Shown piece after piece: positions 50,101 to 57,812 of a stretch of 64,000 nucleotides of DNA. Source of the DNA: JADKFD01 sp050250665. GTDB lineage: Bacteria; Pseudomonadota; Gammaproteobacteria; Xanthomonadales; SZUA-5. Each line of letters starts with the position of its first letter. Position 1 is the first letter of the stretch. The notes beneath the pieces were generated by a model. That model was given only the letters and a program-made list of their open reading frames with translations, had not been told where the DNA came from and did no database searches. The stretch lies in contig JBFWOF010000014.1 of the NCBI GenBank assembly GCA_050250665.1, positions 1 through 64,000 on the forward strand, given 5' to 3'. Made by a program: the position numbers and the translations under genes.

Positions 50101-52937
50101 ACCCCGATCCCTCCGACGTCGGTACGCCCTACGATGTGGACGTGGAGATCACCAGCACGGACCCCTTCGCGCCGGTGGGCGATGTCGCCGTTGATGATGG
50201 GGTCGGCAACATGTGTCTGGCCACATTGAGCAACGCCGGCGGTGGCGTGGCCACGGGTACCTGCCAGTTGCCGACGACCGGACCGGCCGCGACCGTGCTG
50301 AGCCTGACGGCGAACTATGTTGCAGGGCCGGCCCCTTTCACCGACAGTTCGGCCAGCGAAGGTCACACCGTCAACGCATTGCCACAGCCGCCGGTGATCT
50401 CGCTGATCAGCCCGGCAGCAGGTCCGGCGACGGGCGGAAGTACCGTGACCATCACCGGATCGAATTTTGTCGTCGGTGCCACCAGTTTCGATTTCGGCGC
50501 CAATCCGGGGTTGGCGGTCAACTGCGTGTCTACCCGCCTGTGCACGGTGAATGCGCCGGCCGGCACCGGCATTGTCGATGTCCGCGCGACCACCAGTGCG
50601 GGCCGCAGCGTCAATACCCGGGCCGACGACTTCAGCTACCGCGCTGGGCCGCCGTTGCTCTGCACCAATCTGGTCTCGGTCGGCAGCTTCCCGGCAGGCA
50701 TCAGCCCCTATGCCATGGCCGCCGGCGATTTCAATGGTGATGGCAGCAAGGACGTGGCCGTGGTCAACAACGATATTTCAGGCACGGTTTCGGTGCTGCT
50801 GGGCAACGGAGCAGGTGGATTCGGCGCTGCAAGCAGCTTCGCCGTGGCTCCCTTCCCGCGCAGCGTCGCCGTGGGTGATTTCAACGATGACGGCGTCGAT
50901 GATCTGGCGGTGGCGAACTACGGTGCGACCACGGTGTCGATCTTGATCGGCAACGGCAGTGGTGGGTTTGCGCCCGCCAGCAATGTGCTTGCCGGACTGG
51001 GGCCGCACGCGGTGGCGGTCGGTGATTTCAACGGCGACGGCAAGGCCGATCTGGCGGTGGCCCTGCTGGATGCCGACAGTCTGGCCATCTTGCTCGGCGA
51101 TGGTGCCGGCGGCTTTGGCCCGCCCGCGACCTACCCGTCGCTGCGCTCGACTTCGCTCGGCATCAGTGATTTCGATCAGGATGGCAGCAGCGATATCGCG
51201 CTCGGCAATCAACTGATGGATGACGCCGCCGTGCTTCTGGGTACCGGCACCGGGGCCTTCGGCGTGCCGGCCGAGGTACCCGTCGGCGCCAATCCCGTTG
51301 CGCTCGCCGTCGGCGATTTCGATGGCGACGGTTTCTCCGATCTGGCGGTGGCCAACCGCGGCAGCAACACGGTGTCAGTGCTGATCGCTGGCAGCAGCGG
51401 CGCTTTCACGGTGGCGACCAACTACCCCGTCGGCAGCCAGCCGGTATCCATCGACATCGGTGATTTCGACGGCGACGGCCTGGACGATCTGGCGGTCGCG
51501 AATTTCGGTTCCAACGATGTCTCTCTGCTGCCGGGCACCGGATCGGGGAGCTTCGGGACGGCGATCAGTGTTCCCGTGGGCACTTTCCCCAGCAGCGTGC
51601 TGGTCGGTGACTTCGATGCCAGTGGTCAGCCCTATCTGCTGGTGGCGGTCGACTTCGCCGACATCGTGTCCCTGCGTAACGCTGGCTGTCCGCCGACGAT
51701 CACATCTGTCTCGCCTGCCAGCGGACCTGAGAGCGGGGGAACGGTGGTCACCATCGATGGCAGCGATTTCGTGGTGGGCGCCACCAGCTTCAACTTTGGA
51801 CCCAATCCGGCAACGGCCGTGAGCTGCTCATCCACCCTGCAGTGCACCGCCACCAGCCCGGCGGGTAGCGGTGTAGTCGATGTCATCGCCACGACTCTGG
51901 CCGGTGCCAGTGCCAACACCACCGCCGACGACTTCACCTACACTGCCGCGACCAGCACGCTCATCGTCAGCATCGATCCGGAACCCAGTGTGGTCGGCCA
52001 GCCCTACACGGTCATCGCCGAGGTCACTCAGGGCGGCATGCCGGTAGTCGCAGGCTCGGTGTTGATCCGTCAGCTTAGTGATGGCAGCAGTTGCAGCTAC
52101 TCGCTGAAGACCGGTGGTGGGTGTCAGCTGGTGTCCAACAGCGCCATCACCACCGCAGTGCGGGCTTTCTATTCCGGTGCCGGGAGTCTGAGTCCCAGTG
52201 TTTCGCCGATCGTGACCCACGTGGTCAACCGCGCGCCGACCGAGATCCTGATCAGCAGCGACACGCCGGATCCGTCGACCGTAGGCCAGGAGATAGCGGT
52301 AACGGTGGAAGTCGCTGCTCTGGCGCCGGGCGCAGGCACGCCCACGGGGCAGATCCTGGTGACTGATGGTTCGGCCAGTTGTGGCCTTACCCTGCCCACG
52401 CTGAGTTGCAGCTTCGTGCCCAAGGCGCTGGGTGCGGCCACCTTGGAGGCGCGCTATCTGGGTGATGCCAACTTCGCTCCCAGCACCGACACGGAGGCCC
52501 ACACCGTGACCGTCAACGGTGCAGATCTCTCCATCATCAAGCGCAATGGCTTGCGCATCCTGCCGGCTGGTCAACCCTCCACCTATGTACTGCTGGTCAG
52601 CAATGCCGGACCGGACAATGTGCAGGGTGCGCGCGTGACCGACATCCTGCCGCCGCAGCTCAGCAACGCCTCCTGGACCTGCACCGGCACCGGCGGGGCG
52701 GTTTGTCCCGCCAGCGGTACAGGCACTGTCGATGCGCTGGTCAACCTGCCCTCGGGCTCCAGCCTGACCTTCCTGCTGACGGTCACGGCCCAGGCCAACC
52801 CGGAGCAGATCGTGACCAACCGGGCGACCGTGACACCGCCCGGCAACTCGACGGATCCGGTGCTCGGCAACAACGAGAGCAGCGACACCGATCCGATCGG
52901 CGTGTTCGGAGACGGCCTGGAAGACGAGAACGACTAG
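44196..52937 (+). CDS. Giant secreted multidomain protein (beta-helix, FG-GAP, IPT, Ig-like, DUF11)
   Basis: A 2,913-residue exported protein. The ATG at 44196 has AGAGGGGG upstream and gives a signal peptide ending ALAQA. In order: two related beta-rich blocks starting at Cys44 (CTWNLNSSGLWDDPANW) and Cys647 (CEWITGGATNDWTDPLNW); long passenger-like beta-helix sequence; a parallel beta-helix with the CTLREAID motif (Cys1502) and NxISGN repeats to about 1880; an Ig-like segment to 2060; an IPT/TIG domain from about 2066; seven FG-GAP/VCBS-type repeats (GDFNGDGKADLAVA type, about 2170-2490), probably one seven-bladed propeller; a second IPT domain (2498); two Ig-like domains (2589, 2682); a DUF11 domain (2775). 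It ends GVFGDGLEDEND, recalling the IFxDGFE-like ends of many secreted Lysobacterales proteins. Likely a surface or extracellular adhesin; the ligand is unknown. Confidence 0.9.
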   Translation: MRLGDRSAVAAGQSLGRLRLTVQLGLLALAAMIWAPAALAQATCTWNLNSSGLWDDPANWDGCSGGNGTPAGTPGPADDAILSVATPFADVDLGASPHTVSGLSLQAGQLTGSGNLTVTTQLDWSGGSISAVPASGALLQLPPGSAATVSLNDQSPTVSLSQRNLLNQGTFLVTATGTSLAVFSLDQSSIDNQGSFELRNNSSQPLQLACVSLDCGTFANRASGTLLLNDLAGSIAIDAQLTALNNDGLVELLGGCASIDAPGTDTGTFRYSGPCALAFATRPGSERIFESSVVLDEQGGTNLLLEGRLRVNGASRSFLTLEIGANGTLHGPAAISFDGFTRWHGVIEGTGLAETVTVGSGGSLETGSGPGTFPPDTPTLRSRSLVNDGIFAVQYSLLSLDASPQILNNASMTLAASPNLGAGIGCTSPPICGNLINTGSISVFSNGFNLGPSVALAPDLVFDNQGLIDVSTGVLDLNANFSAQAGSSLLVQLAGIANRGAGPLVLAAGTLTGDGVIRADVQVDSVDIAPGVGPGGLTINGSFSATANTTYSMEIGGVAPPQQASSSHQKLPPAQYDRLTVSGPALLDGTVNVLDIGYTPNLSDVFTLFAYANFSGSLGLGANPHSGFALDLGATRTRFSTGVLVVCEWITGGATNDWTDPLNWSNCSSGVGPGPGPVGTPGAVDRALIASGNVNLDVPVVVDALEFTGGLLGGPNNLTVSSEFVWTGGTAAGPGGSELVLDSASIGLLSGAQKVLDGRALRIGGATTWTTGLIELANAGLIIIDASGGLITRPSAAPEQIFGSGTGTAQVVNDGAIVKQGFGISGIAENVEYVGSGLVTVDQGEFFISAASPSPFDGTYVSNLGTLRFNGASRSFSPSASLGGAGIIAFGDTGGMPSINQVDACLGSPANVRVENSEVSFNCASPTALDYLNLAHTGSIVEGSSAISVVGQLEWNHGLIRGTAPGQTFELAPGATGSLAYLLGPGFPRTLNNRQFNNHGDLYWVGENALSLQAGAVLSNEADGLLTILLQPGLDTNLNWDLSAGTKLINLGDISVNSVRRFSIAAPFDNAGVVNANTGDTVVLSGGSDTGSYFIGAGARQIFRTSQAVRNLSSGSSVSGAGAFVVEQSAQVLIDNIPFTPAEVEIGNLALLTINAPSAVAIPDWRLYGGRVTGNADLVANNSLDWTGGTIASTEPSPQLFTIAPGANMFINSVPLMLRSSMADSRAPAGVVPWRLSQRELQILGSADWIEGEITVLPNDYGRVSVASVGTLTMIDPMGAAFFGCTAVPCTAELDVSGTLRQLGPGSFFETTAPATVSGSVLVDSGQLLLTDVAQSGGVIAIASGSGLDVSTLTINGGVLAGDGTLTGSVVNAAGSVEPGSPLGVLSIIGSYTQGAAGNLGIEIAGLNQGVDADYLFVSNTATIDGTVTLSDAGFTPIPPQTYAFLNSDLAISGTFATASIPYSGYEITYTINDAILSPLAGPLTVNSIADPGTGTCDVTECTLREAIDQANSTPGADIIEFAIPGGSCVGAGGACVIVPSTPLPQITDSVIIDGYTQTGAAPNSNLPSSGLGSNAVLQIEIDGNLTSAASGLVINAPSSIVTLAGLSIHSFLGNVVTLGPGDSSYRLIGNYIGLRADGTAPALTPGTGVSIQGGSTLVGDSTAAGMNVISGNQQQGIAISNIPLLAAAVVRGNLIGTDPTGLLPRPNGLQGIIATTPSRLQGIFIGGNQPDDRNVISGNVQDGIRFDCSATGDICFDGARVTGNFIGPAADATPMGNGGHGVNLASMIDGRVYIGGPTPGEGNLIAFNGGNGISATFGGTGRGTFQRNEILGNTGIAIDLGADGRTANDAGDPDLGPNGLLNFPYFTGYVLAGTGDSADFDVLLDTPDVSGNYPAEVDLYLAIEDEPGVYLGSMNCFVANSPCSATVNFPPGVILTPDDVVLGIVVDGFGKTSEASFYATSAAIVGDNPDPSDVGTPYDVDVEITSTDPFAPVGDVAVDDGVGNMCLATLSNAGGGVATGTCQLPTTGPAATVLSLTANYVAGPAPFTDSSASEGHTVNALPQPPVISLISPAAGPATGGSTVTITGSNFVVGATSFDFGANPGLAVNCVSTRLCTVNAPAGTGIVDVRATTSAGRSVNTRADDFSYRAGPPLLCTNLVSVGSFPAGISPYAMAAGDFNGDGSKDVAVVNNDISGTVSVLLGNGAGGFGAASSFAVAPFPRSVAVGDFNDDGVDDLAVANYGATTVSILIGNGSGGFAPASNVLAGLGPHAVAVGDFNGDGKADLAVALLDADSLAILLGDGAGGFGPPATYPSLRSTSLGISDFDQDGSSDIALGNQLMDDAAVLLGTGTGAFGVPAEVPVGANPVALAVGDFDGDGFSDLAVANRGSNTVSVLIAGSSGAFTVATNYPVGSQPVSIDIGDFDGDGLDDLAVANFGSNDVSLLPGTGSGSFGTAISVPVGTFPSSVLVGDFDASGQPYLLVAVDFADIVSLRNAGCPPTITSVSPASGPESGGTVVTIDGSDFVVGATSFNFGPNPATAVSCSSTLQCTATSPAGSGVVDVIATTLAGASANTTADDFTYTAATSTLIVSIDPEPSVVGQPYTVIAEVTQGGMPVVAGSVLIRQLSDGSSCSYSLKTGGGCQLVSNSAITTAVRAFYSGAGSLSPSVSPIVTHVVNRAPTEILISSDTPDPSTVGQEIAVTVEVAALAPGAGTPTGQILVTDGSASCGLTLPTLSCSFVPKALGAATLEARYLGDANFAPSTDTEAHTVTVNGADLSIIKRNGLRILPAGQPSTYVLLVSNAGPDNVQGARVTDILPPQLSNASWTCTGTGGAVCPASGTGTVDALVNLPSGSSLTFLLTVTAQANPEQIVTNRATVTPPGNSTDPVLGNNESSDTDPIGVFGDGLEDEND

Positions 52938-52940
52938 GGC

Positions 52941-53834
52941 ATGGGCGTCCGCCGCAAATCGCATCACACCACCACGCGGGTCGTGGTTCCCACCGGCGGG
53001 CCGGCGCCCAGAGATCCGGCCTGCCTGGTGGTGGTCAATGGTGCTCAGTTGGGTCTCGAAGCCAGGATTGCCGACCAGCCGCTGCTGATCGGGCGTGCCG
53101 ACGATGCCGGACTCACGATCCGCAACACCAGCGTGTCCCGGCGCCATTGCTGGATAGTCCGCGATGGCGATGGCTATGTCGTCGAGGATCTGGGATCGAC
53201 CAACGGCGTCTTCGTCAATGGCCAGAAAGTGCAGCGCCTGGGCTTGCGCGATGGTGACCGACTGCGAGTAGGGCACTGTGAGCTCAAGTTCTTCGGCGAG
53301 GGCAGTGCCGAGGCCAGCTATCACCGGGAGTTGCTCAATCAGGCCGTATTCGATGCGCTGACCGGCTTCTACAATCGGCGTCAGTCACGTGAAATGCTGG
53401 AACACGCCTTTGATCGTGGCCGCAACGATCCCGGCAGTCTGCGGCTGATGATTCTGGATCTGGATCACTTCAAGCCGGTCAACGACCAGCACGGGCATCT
53501 CGCCGGTGACCGTGTGCTGGCCGGTTTCGCGGCGCTGGTCAAGCGCGAGCTCGACCCGGAAACCGTGTCCGGGCGTCTGGGCGGCGAAGAGTTCGTGGTC
53601 TTCAGCTCGCATCTGCCGATGTCCGAATTCTGCGCATTGGCCGAGCGTTTGCGCGCAACGCTGCAGGCCACCGCGCTGCCGATCGATGACGGCAGCGTAC
53701 GCATCACGGTGAGTATCGGCATCGCCCAGCAAAGCCCCGACATGCGCGCGGCGGCCGACTTGTTGCGCGCTGCCGACGGCGCGCTGTACAAGGCCAAGCT
53801 GGGCGGGCGCAACCGGATTGTGGTGGGGGACTAG
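52941..53834 (+). CDS. FHA domain diguanylate cyclase (GGDEF)
   Basis: A 297-residue cytoplasmic protein. An N-terminal FHA domain (about residues 25-120: LLIGRADDAGLTI, SVSRRHCWIV, LGSTNGVFVNG) binds phosphothreonine peptides. A GGDEF domain (about 125-295) follows, with DALTGFYNRRQ, ILDLDHFKPVND and the intact active site RLGGEEF, so c-di-GMP synthesis from two GTP is expected. The RxxD inhibitory site is not at its usual spacing. It starts three bases after the stop of the giant secreted protein, so the two are probably co-transcribed. A phosphorylated partner may come from a Ser/Thr kinase such as that at 24095-26419, which is speculative. Confidence 0.93.
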   Translation: MGVRRKSHHTTTRVVVPTGGPAPRDPACLVVVNGAQLGLEARIADQPLLIGRADDAGLTIRNTSVSRRHCWIVRDGDGYVVEDLGSTNGVFVNGQKVQRLGLRDGDRLRVGHCELKFFGEGSAEASYHRELLNQAVFDALTGFYNRRQSREMLEHAFDRGRNDPGSLRLMILDLDHFKPVNDQHGHLAGDRVLAGFAALVKRELDPETVSGRLGGEEFVVFSSHLPMSEFCALAERLRATLQATALPIDDGSVRITVSIGIAQQSPDMRAAADLLRAADGALYKAKLGGRNRIVVGD

Positions 53835-54208
53835 TCCAGCCCACGCCAACGCGACATCCGCGTGGCCAGCAGGCGTTCGACGATGGCATAGGCCCTGGCA
53901 TCGGCCGGTCCGCGCGCATCCGGTCCGCGCCCTTTCTGGTGGTTGCAGCGGGCACAGGCCAGGGCCAGATTGCGCGGATCGTCGGCGGACTCGACCCGCT
54001 GCACCAGAGCCGCCGCCTGGCTGCGACCGAACCAGGAGCGGGGGACAATGTGTTCCAGCGTGGTCCCGGGCCAGGGCTTGCCAGCGGCCGTGATGCCGAT
54101 GCGGCTGCGGCAATGCAGGCAGCCGGTCTGCCAGTGTCCGTCCAGCAAGGCGGCGCGACTGTCGCTGCGCGCTGCCAGCAACATCAATGCATGCAAGCGA
54201 GTCGCCAC
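53831..54208 (-). CDS. HNH endonuclease family protein
   Basis: A 125-residue protein with a Cys4-type HNH fold: a CLHC knuckle (about residue 30), LEHIVPRSWF holding the catalytic His, NLALACARCNHQKG with the second CxxC and the last His. The rest is short flanking helices. Such stand-alone HNH proteins are common and their role is mostly unknown. It converges with the GGDEF gene and overlaps its last four bases. The next gene upstream on the same strand is 15 bp away and belongs to the MCE operon, so it may be its last member. Confidence 0.85.
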   Translation of the reverse strand: MATRLHALMLLAARSDSRAALLDGHWQTGCLHCRSRIGITAAGKPWPGTTLEHIVPRSWFGRSQAAALVQRVESADDPRNLALACARCNHQKGRGPDARGPADARAYAIVERLLATRMSRWRGLD

Positions 54209-54223
54209 CGCGGCGTGCCGCCT

Positions 54224-54847
54224 TCAGGCTTCGCCGCAACTGCTGACGTCTGCCTGCTGCAACCATCGCAGTGTCTGCTGACTCAGCTTCAGGGCCAGAT
54301 CGCGCAGGCTGGCGACGGCCCCGGCCACGCCTGCAGGCAGGTCGGCAGCCTCGACCGTGATCAGGCCGGAACTGGCCAGCACCTGGGCATTCCGACTGCA
54401 GATCAGACGTAAATTGAGGGCCGCGCGGGCGCTCAGACCGGCGCCGTCGTCGTGCAGTTCAAAGGCCCGCAATTCCCCGCTCAGACGCAGTGGCAATCGA
54501 TGGGTCTGTGCCGATTGCGCCACCGCCGGAACCAGCTCCGCGGCTTCGATGGTCCGTACCAGCAGATCCTGCAGCAGGATCGGCAGCGGCGCAGTCCAGC
54601 GGGCGCCGGTCATGATCTGCACTTCGCCGTCGCCACGAATCACCACTACATCGACACCATCCAGGGGCGCGATTGCACGCGGTACATCCACCAGCAGCGC
54701 CAGTGGTAACTGCCGCTCGGCGCGCTGGGCCAGCGCATCCGGCAGTGTGTACTGGGCCTGCTCGCTGGCCTTGGGCAGCACGCCCGAAAGGCATCCACCC
54801 AGACTGAGCAGAAGGCCGGACAACAGGGCGGCGCGTAGCGTGTTCAT
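54224..54847 (-). CDS. ABC-type transport auxiliary lipoprotein (PqiC-like)
   Basis: A 207-residue lipoprotein with signal MNTLRAALLSGLLLSLGGC (lipobox LGGC) and a mature part resembling PqiC/LptE-like auxiliary proteins: YTLPDALAQ, LLVDVPRAIAP, RWTAPLPILLQDLLVRTIEA. Such lipoproteins sit in the outer membrane as part of MCE systems. Its ATG overlaps the MlaD-like stop by four bases (ATGA). Confidence 0.85.
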   Translation of the reverse strand: MNTLRAALLSGLLLSLGGCLSGVLPKASEQAQYTLPDALAQRAERQLPLALLVDVPRAIAPLDGVDVVVIRGDGEVQIMTGARWTAPLPILLQDLLVRTIEAAELVPAVAQSAQTHRLPLRLSGELRAFELHDDGAGLSARAALNLRLICSRNAQVLASSGLITVEAADLPAGVAGAVASLRDLALKLSQQTLRWLQQADVSSCGEA

Positions 54848-55812
54848 TGAGGACGGTACTCCCGTGGGCGGTCGCGCTGCAGCAGATAGTCGGTGGGTGC
54901 GGTTTCCAGGCGCGTGCTGATGCGGTTCATGCTCGCCGCCAGCTGCCTCAGTTCCTCGAGCGTGGCGGTCAGCTCGGGCATGCCCTGTTGCGCGAACTGA
55001 TCCAGCTGGGCGCTGTTGCGCGCCAGCAGGTCCTCGACCCGGGCCGAGAGTTCCCGCAGCGACGTCAGCGTCAGGCGCAGATCATCCGCGGCCGGGGCCA
55101 GATCCTCGCGCAACATCAGATCGGTCCGCGCCAGCGTCTCGCTGCTCTGACGTGCCAGATCCTGAAAGGCCGCAGAGGCGTCACTGAGGTCGGCGAAAGC
55201 CTTGTCGGCGCGTCGAAGCGCGCTACTCAGATCTGCCTTGTCCTGATCGATCTGGGCCGCGATCGACTCCACGTGCGCCAGCGTCTGGGTGACGCTCTGC
55301 GCATTCTCGTCGCTGAGCATCTGCGTGACCCGGCCCAGGGCCTCGTTGAAGCGCACCAGTACGTCGCCGCCATCGGTCATGAACTTCTGGAAGGCGCTGG
55401 GCTTGGCCTCGATGAGCCCCACCTCACCTGGCGCCGGGGGCTCCAACGGCGGCGATTCCGGGTCGCCCGCCACCAGCTCGATGATGGCCACGCCGGTCAG
55501 ACCGGTGTAGGTCAGACGGGCGCTGGTGTCGGTGCGGATCGGCGTGTCGGCGCCGACGCGGATGCGCGCCAGCACCCGCGCCGCGTCTTCGCGGTCCAGC
55601 GACAAACGCCGCACTTCACCCACCTGGATGCCGTTGAAATTGACCGCCGCACCCTTGGTCAGGCCGGTCACGGTTTCGTGGAAGACCACGTCGTACTCGT
55701 CGAATTCGGCGTCGAGATTGACCTTGGCCACCCACAGGCCGAAGAACATGGCGCCGATCAGAGTCAGCAGCACGAAGGCGCCGATCAGGACGTGATGAGC
55801 TTTGGTTTCCAT
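54844..55812 (-). CDS. MlaD/MCE family substrate-binding protein
   Basis: A 322-residue protein with an N-terminal membrane anchor (VLIGAFVLLTLIGAMFFGLW), one MCE domain (about residues 38-115: YDVVFHETVTGLTKGAAVNF with NGIQVGEV and YTGLTGVAIIEL) and a long helical tail with coiled-coil character (LAHVESIAAQIDQDKADLS and onward). MCE proteins form hexameric rings that pass phospholipids between membranes. It lies in an operon permease-ATPase-MCE-lipoprotein. The role in lipid asymmetry is by family. Confidence 0.92.
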   Translation of the reverse strand: METKAHHVLIGAFVLLTLIGAMFFGLWVAKVNLDAEFDEYDVVFHETVTGLTKGAAVNFNGIQVGEVRRLSLDREDAARVLARIRVGADTPIRTDTSARLTYTGLTGVAIIELVAGDPESPPLEPPAPGEVGLIEAKPSAFQKFMTDGGDVLVRFNEALGRVTQMLSDENAQSVTQTLAHVESIAAQIDQDKADLSSALRRADKAFADLSDASAAFQDLARQSSETLARTDLMLREDLAPAADDLRLTLTSLRELSARVEDLLARNSAQLDQFAQQGMPELTATLEELRQLAASMNRISTRLETAPTDYLLQRDRPREYRPQ

Positions 55813-55881
55813 GGTCGCGCAGCTACTCCGGTCTCGGGGGCTGGCAGCCAGTGGGCCAGAACGATCGTTGAACGGGTGTCA

Positions 55882-56670
55882 TCAGCTGTCAGCCTTGAGT
55901 TGTTCGGATTGAGTGTAGGCCATACGCCCGCGCGGTCCCTGAAAGCATTCGCGGATCCAGGGCTGGTCCAGTTCCTGAATCACCGCCGGCTTGTCGACCG
56001 CGATCACGTGGCGGTCAGCCAGAACCGCCACGCGCTCGCAGATGCGATAGACGCTGTCCAGATCATGGGTGATCAGGATCACGGTCAGATGCAGCGCCTG
56101 GTGCAGGGTGACGACCAGTTCGTCGAAGGCGGCCGCACCGATGGGGTCGAGGCCGGAGGTGGGTTCATCGAAGAACAGGATTTCCGGATCCAGCGCCAAT
56201 GCGCGGGCCAGCCCGGCGCGCTTGCGCATACCGCCCGAGAGTGTTTCCGGATACTTGTTGGCGGCGTCTGGCGGCAGTCCTACCAGGGCAATCTTGAGGC
56301 GCGCCAGTTCGCTGATGAAGTGCTCGTCCAGCGCCGTGTGTTCCTTCAGCGGCACCATCACGTTTTCGAGCACGGTCAGCGAGGAAAACAGCGCGCCGTC
56401 CTGGAACATCACGCCCACCCGGCGTTCCAGCGCATGCCTTTCACTGTCGTCCAGTGTTGCCATCTCCTGGCCAAACCACCAGATGCGCCCCGCTCGATAG
56501 GGCTGCAGGCCGAGGATCGAACGCATCAGCACGCTCTTGCCGGCGCCCGAGCCGCCGATGATTCCCAGCACCTCGCCCTTGAGGATGTCGAGGTCCAGAT
56601 CCTTGTGCACCACCTGCTCGCCGAACTGGTTGCACAATCCGCGTACGCTCATGACCACGTCTGTCGTCAC
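55882..56670 (-). CDS. MlaF-like ABC transporter ATP-binding protein
   Basis: A 262-residue ATPase of the Mla/Mkl type. Walker A GGSGAGKSV, Q-loop MFQDGALFSSLTV, signature LSGGMRKRAGLARAL, Walker B EILFFDEPTSGLDP and H-loop ITHDLDSVY are intact. The start is the GTG at 56670 overlapping the stop of the permease gene (GTGA); the longer frame is not conserved. It powers the permease encoded just upstream. Confidence 0.94.
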   Translation of the reverse strand: MTTDVVMSVRGLCNQFGEQVVHKDLDLDILKGEVLGIIGGSGAGKSVLMRSILGLQPYRAGRIWWFGQEMATLDDSERHALERRVGVMFQDGALFSSLTVLENVMVPLKEHTALDEHFISELARLKIALVGLPPDAANKYPETLSGGMRKRAGLARALALDPEILFFDEPTSGLDPIGAAAFDELVVTLHQALHLTVILITHDLDSVYRICERVAVLADRHVIAVDKPAVIQELDQPWIRECFQGPRGRMAYTQSEQLKADS

Positions 56671-57788
56671 CAGCCGAGCTCCATGAAGAAGATGGCGGCA
56701 ATGGCATCGACCAGGATCACCAGAAAGATCGACTGAACCACCGAGGAGGTGGTGTGCCGGCCCACCGATTCGGCGCTGGCCTGCACCTTGAGGCCTTCCA
56801 GGCAACCGACCAGGGCGATGATCACGGCAAACAGCGGCGCTTTTGACAGGCCCACCAACAGATGCCGCAATTCGGCGGTTTCCTGCATGCGGGCCAGGAA
56901 CAGGCCGGGCGAGATGCCAAGCTCGGTGCCACCCACCAGGGCACCACCGAGGATGCCTGCCAGCACCGCGAGAAAGCTCAACACCGGCAGCATGATCAGC
57001 AACGCGAGCAGCCGCGGGATGACCAGCAGTTCGAGCGGATCCAGCCCCAGTGCCCGGATCGCATCGATTTCCTCACGGGCCCGCATCATGCCGATTTCTG
57101 CCGTGTAGGCGCTGCCCGAACGTCCAGCGATCATGATTGCCGTCAGCAACACGCCGAATTCGCGCATGAAGGAAAAGCTGACCAGTTCCACGGTGAACAC
57201 CTGGGCGCCGAAGTCCGCGAGCACCGTGGCCCCGAGAAAGGCGACCACGGCGCCCACCAGAAAGCTCAGCAGACAGACGATCGGAACGGCGTCCAGACCG
57301 GCGCGTTCCATATGGTGCACGGCGCTGGTCCAGCGCAAGCGCTGGCGACCGGCCACGATCGCCAGAATGGTGATCAGCGTCTGCCCGCCGAAGCCCAGCA
57401 ACAACGTGAACTGACGCCAGGCGAACTCGACCGCGGCGCCGGTCCGCTCGAGCATGGGCTGGATGCCGGTGGGCTTGCGCTGTCGGGTTCTGGGCGCGGC
57501 GATACGTTCGCCGACCAGATTCAGCAACTCGCCGTCGGCGGGGCGCAGACCTTCGAACTCCGGCCACGGCATGCTCCCCAGCCAGCGCTGCACCAGCAGC
57601 AGCGCGCCAGCCGTGTCGAGTGCGGTCAGCTCGCTGGCGTCCACGCGCGCCGGCCGTGGGCCTGCTGCCGCCGTCAGTCCCTGCGAACGGCGCTCGGCTG
57701 CGGGCAGGCCGGCGACCGTCCAGTCTCCGCGCAATCGCAGTACCGACTGCTCGTCCGTCTGGTCCAGACTGTAATCAGCTTGCGCCAT
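56667..57788 (-). CDS. MlaE-like permease with N-terminal STAS domain
   Basis: A 373-residue protein. Residues 1-95 form a STAS-like domain (SVLRLRGDWTVAGLPAAERR; DASELTALDTAGALLL), and residues 110-373 an MlaE permease with five to six helices (LSFLVGAVVAFLGATVLADF, MREFGVLLTAIMIAGRSGSA, MRAREEIDAIRALGLDPLEL). In E. coli the STAS protein MlaB is separate; here it is fused, as in a second MCE-system type. It heads the four- or five-gene operon. Confidence 0.93.
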   Translation of the reverse strand: MAQADYSLDQTDEQSVLRLRGDWTVAGLPAAERRSQGLTAAAGPRPARVDASELTALDTAGALLLVQRWLGSMPWPEFEGLRPADGELLNLVGERIAAPRTRQRKPTGIQPMLERTGAAVEFAWRQFTLLLGFGGQTLITILAIVAGRQRLRWTSAVHHMERAGLDAVPIVCLLSFLVGAVVAFLGATVLADFGAQVFTVELVSFSFMREFGVLLTAIMIAGRSGSAYTAEIGMMRAREEIDAIRALGLDPLELLVIPRLLALLIMLPVLSFLAVLAGILGGALVGGTELGISPGLFLARMQETAELRHLLVGLSKAPLFAVIIALVGCLEGLKVQASAESVGRHTTSSVVQSIFLVILVDAIAAIFFMELGW

Positions 57789-57812
57789 GGAGCGATCCGC
57801 GAGGGGATTTTG

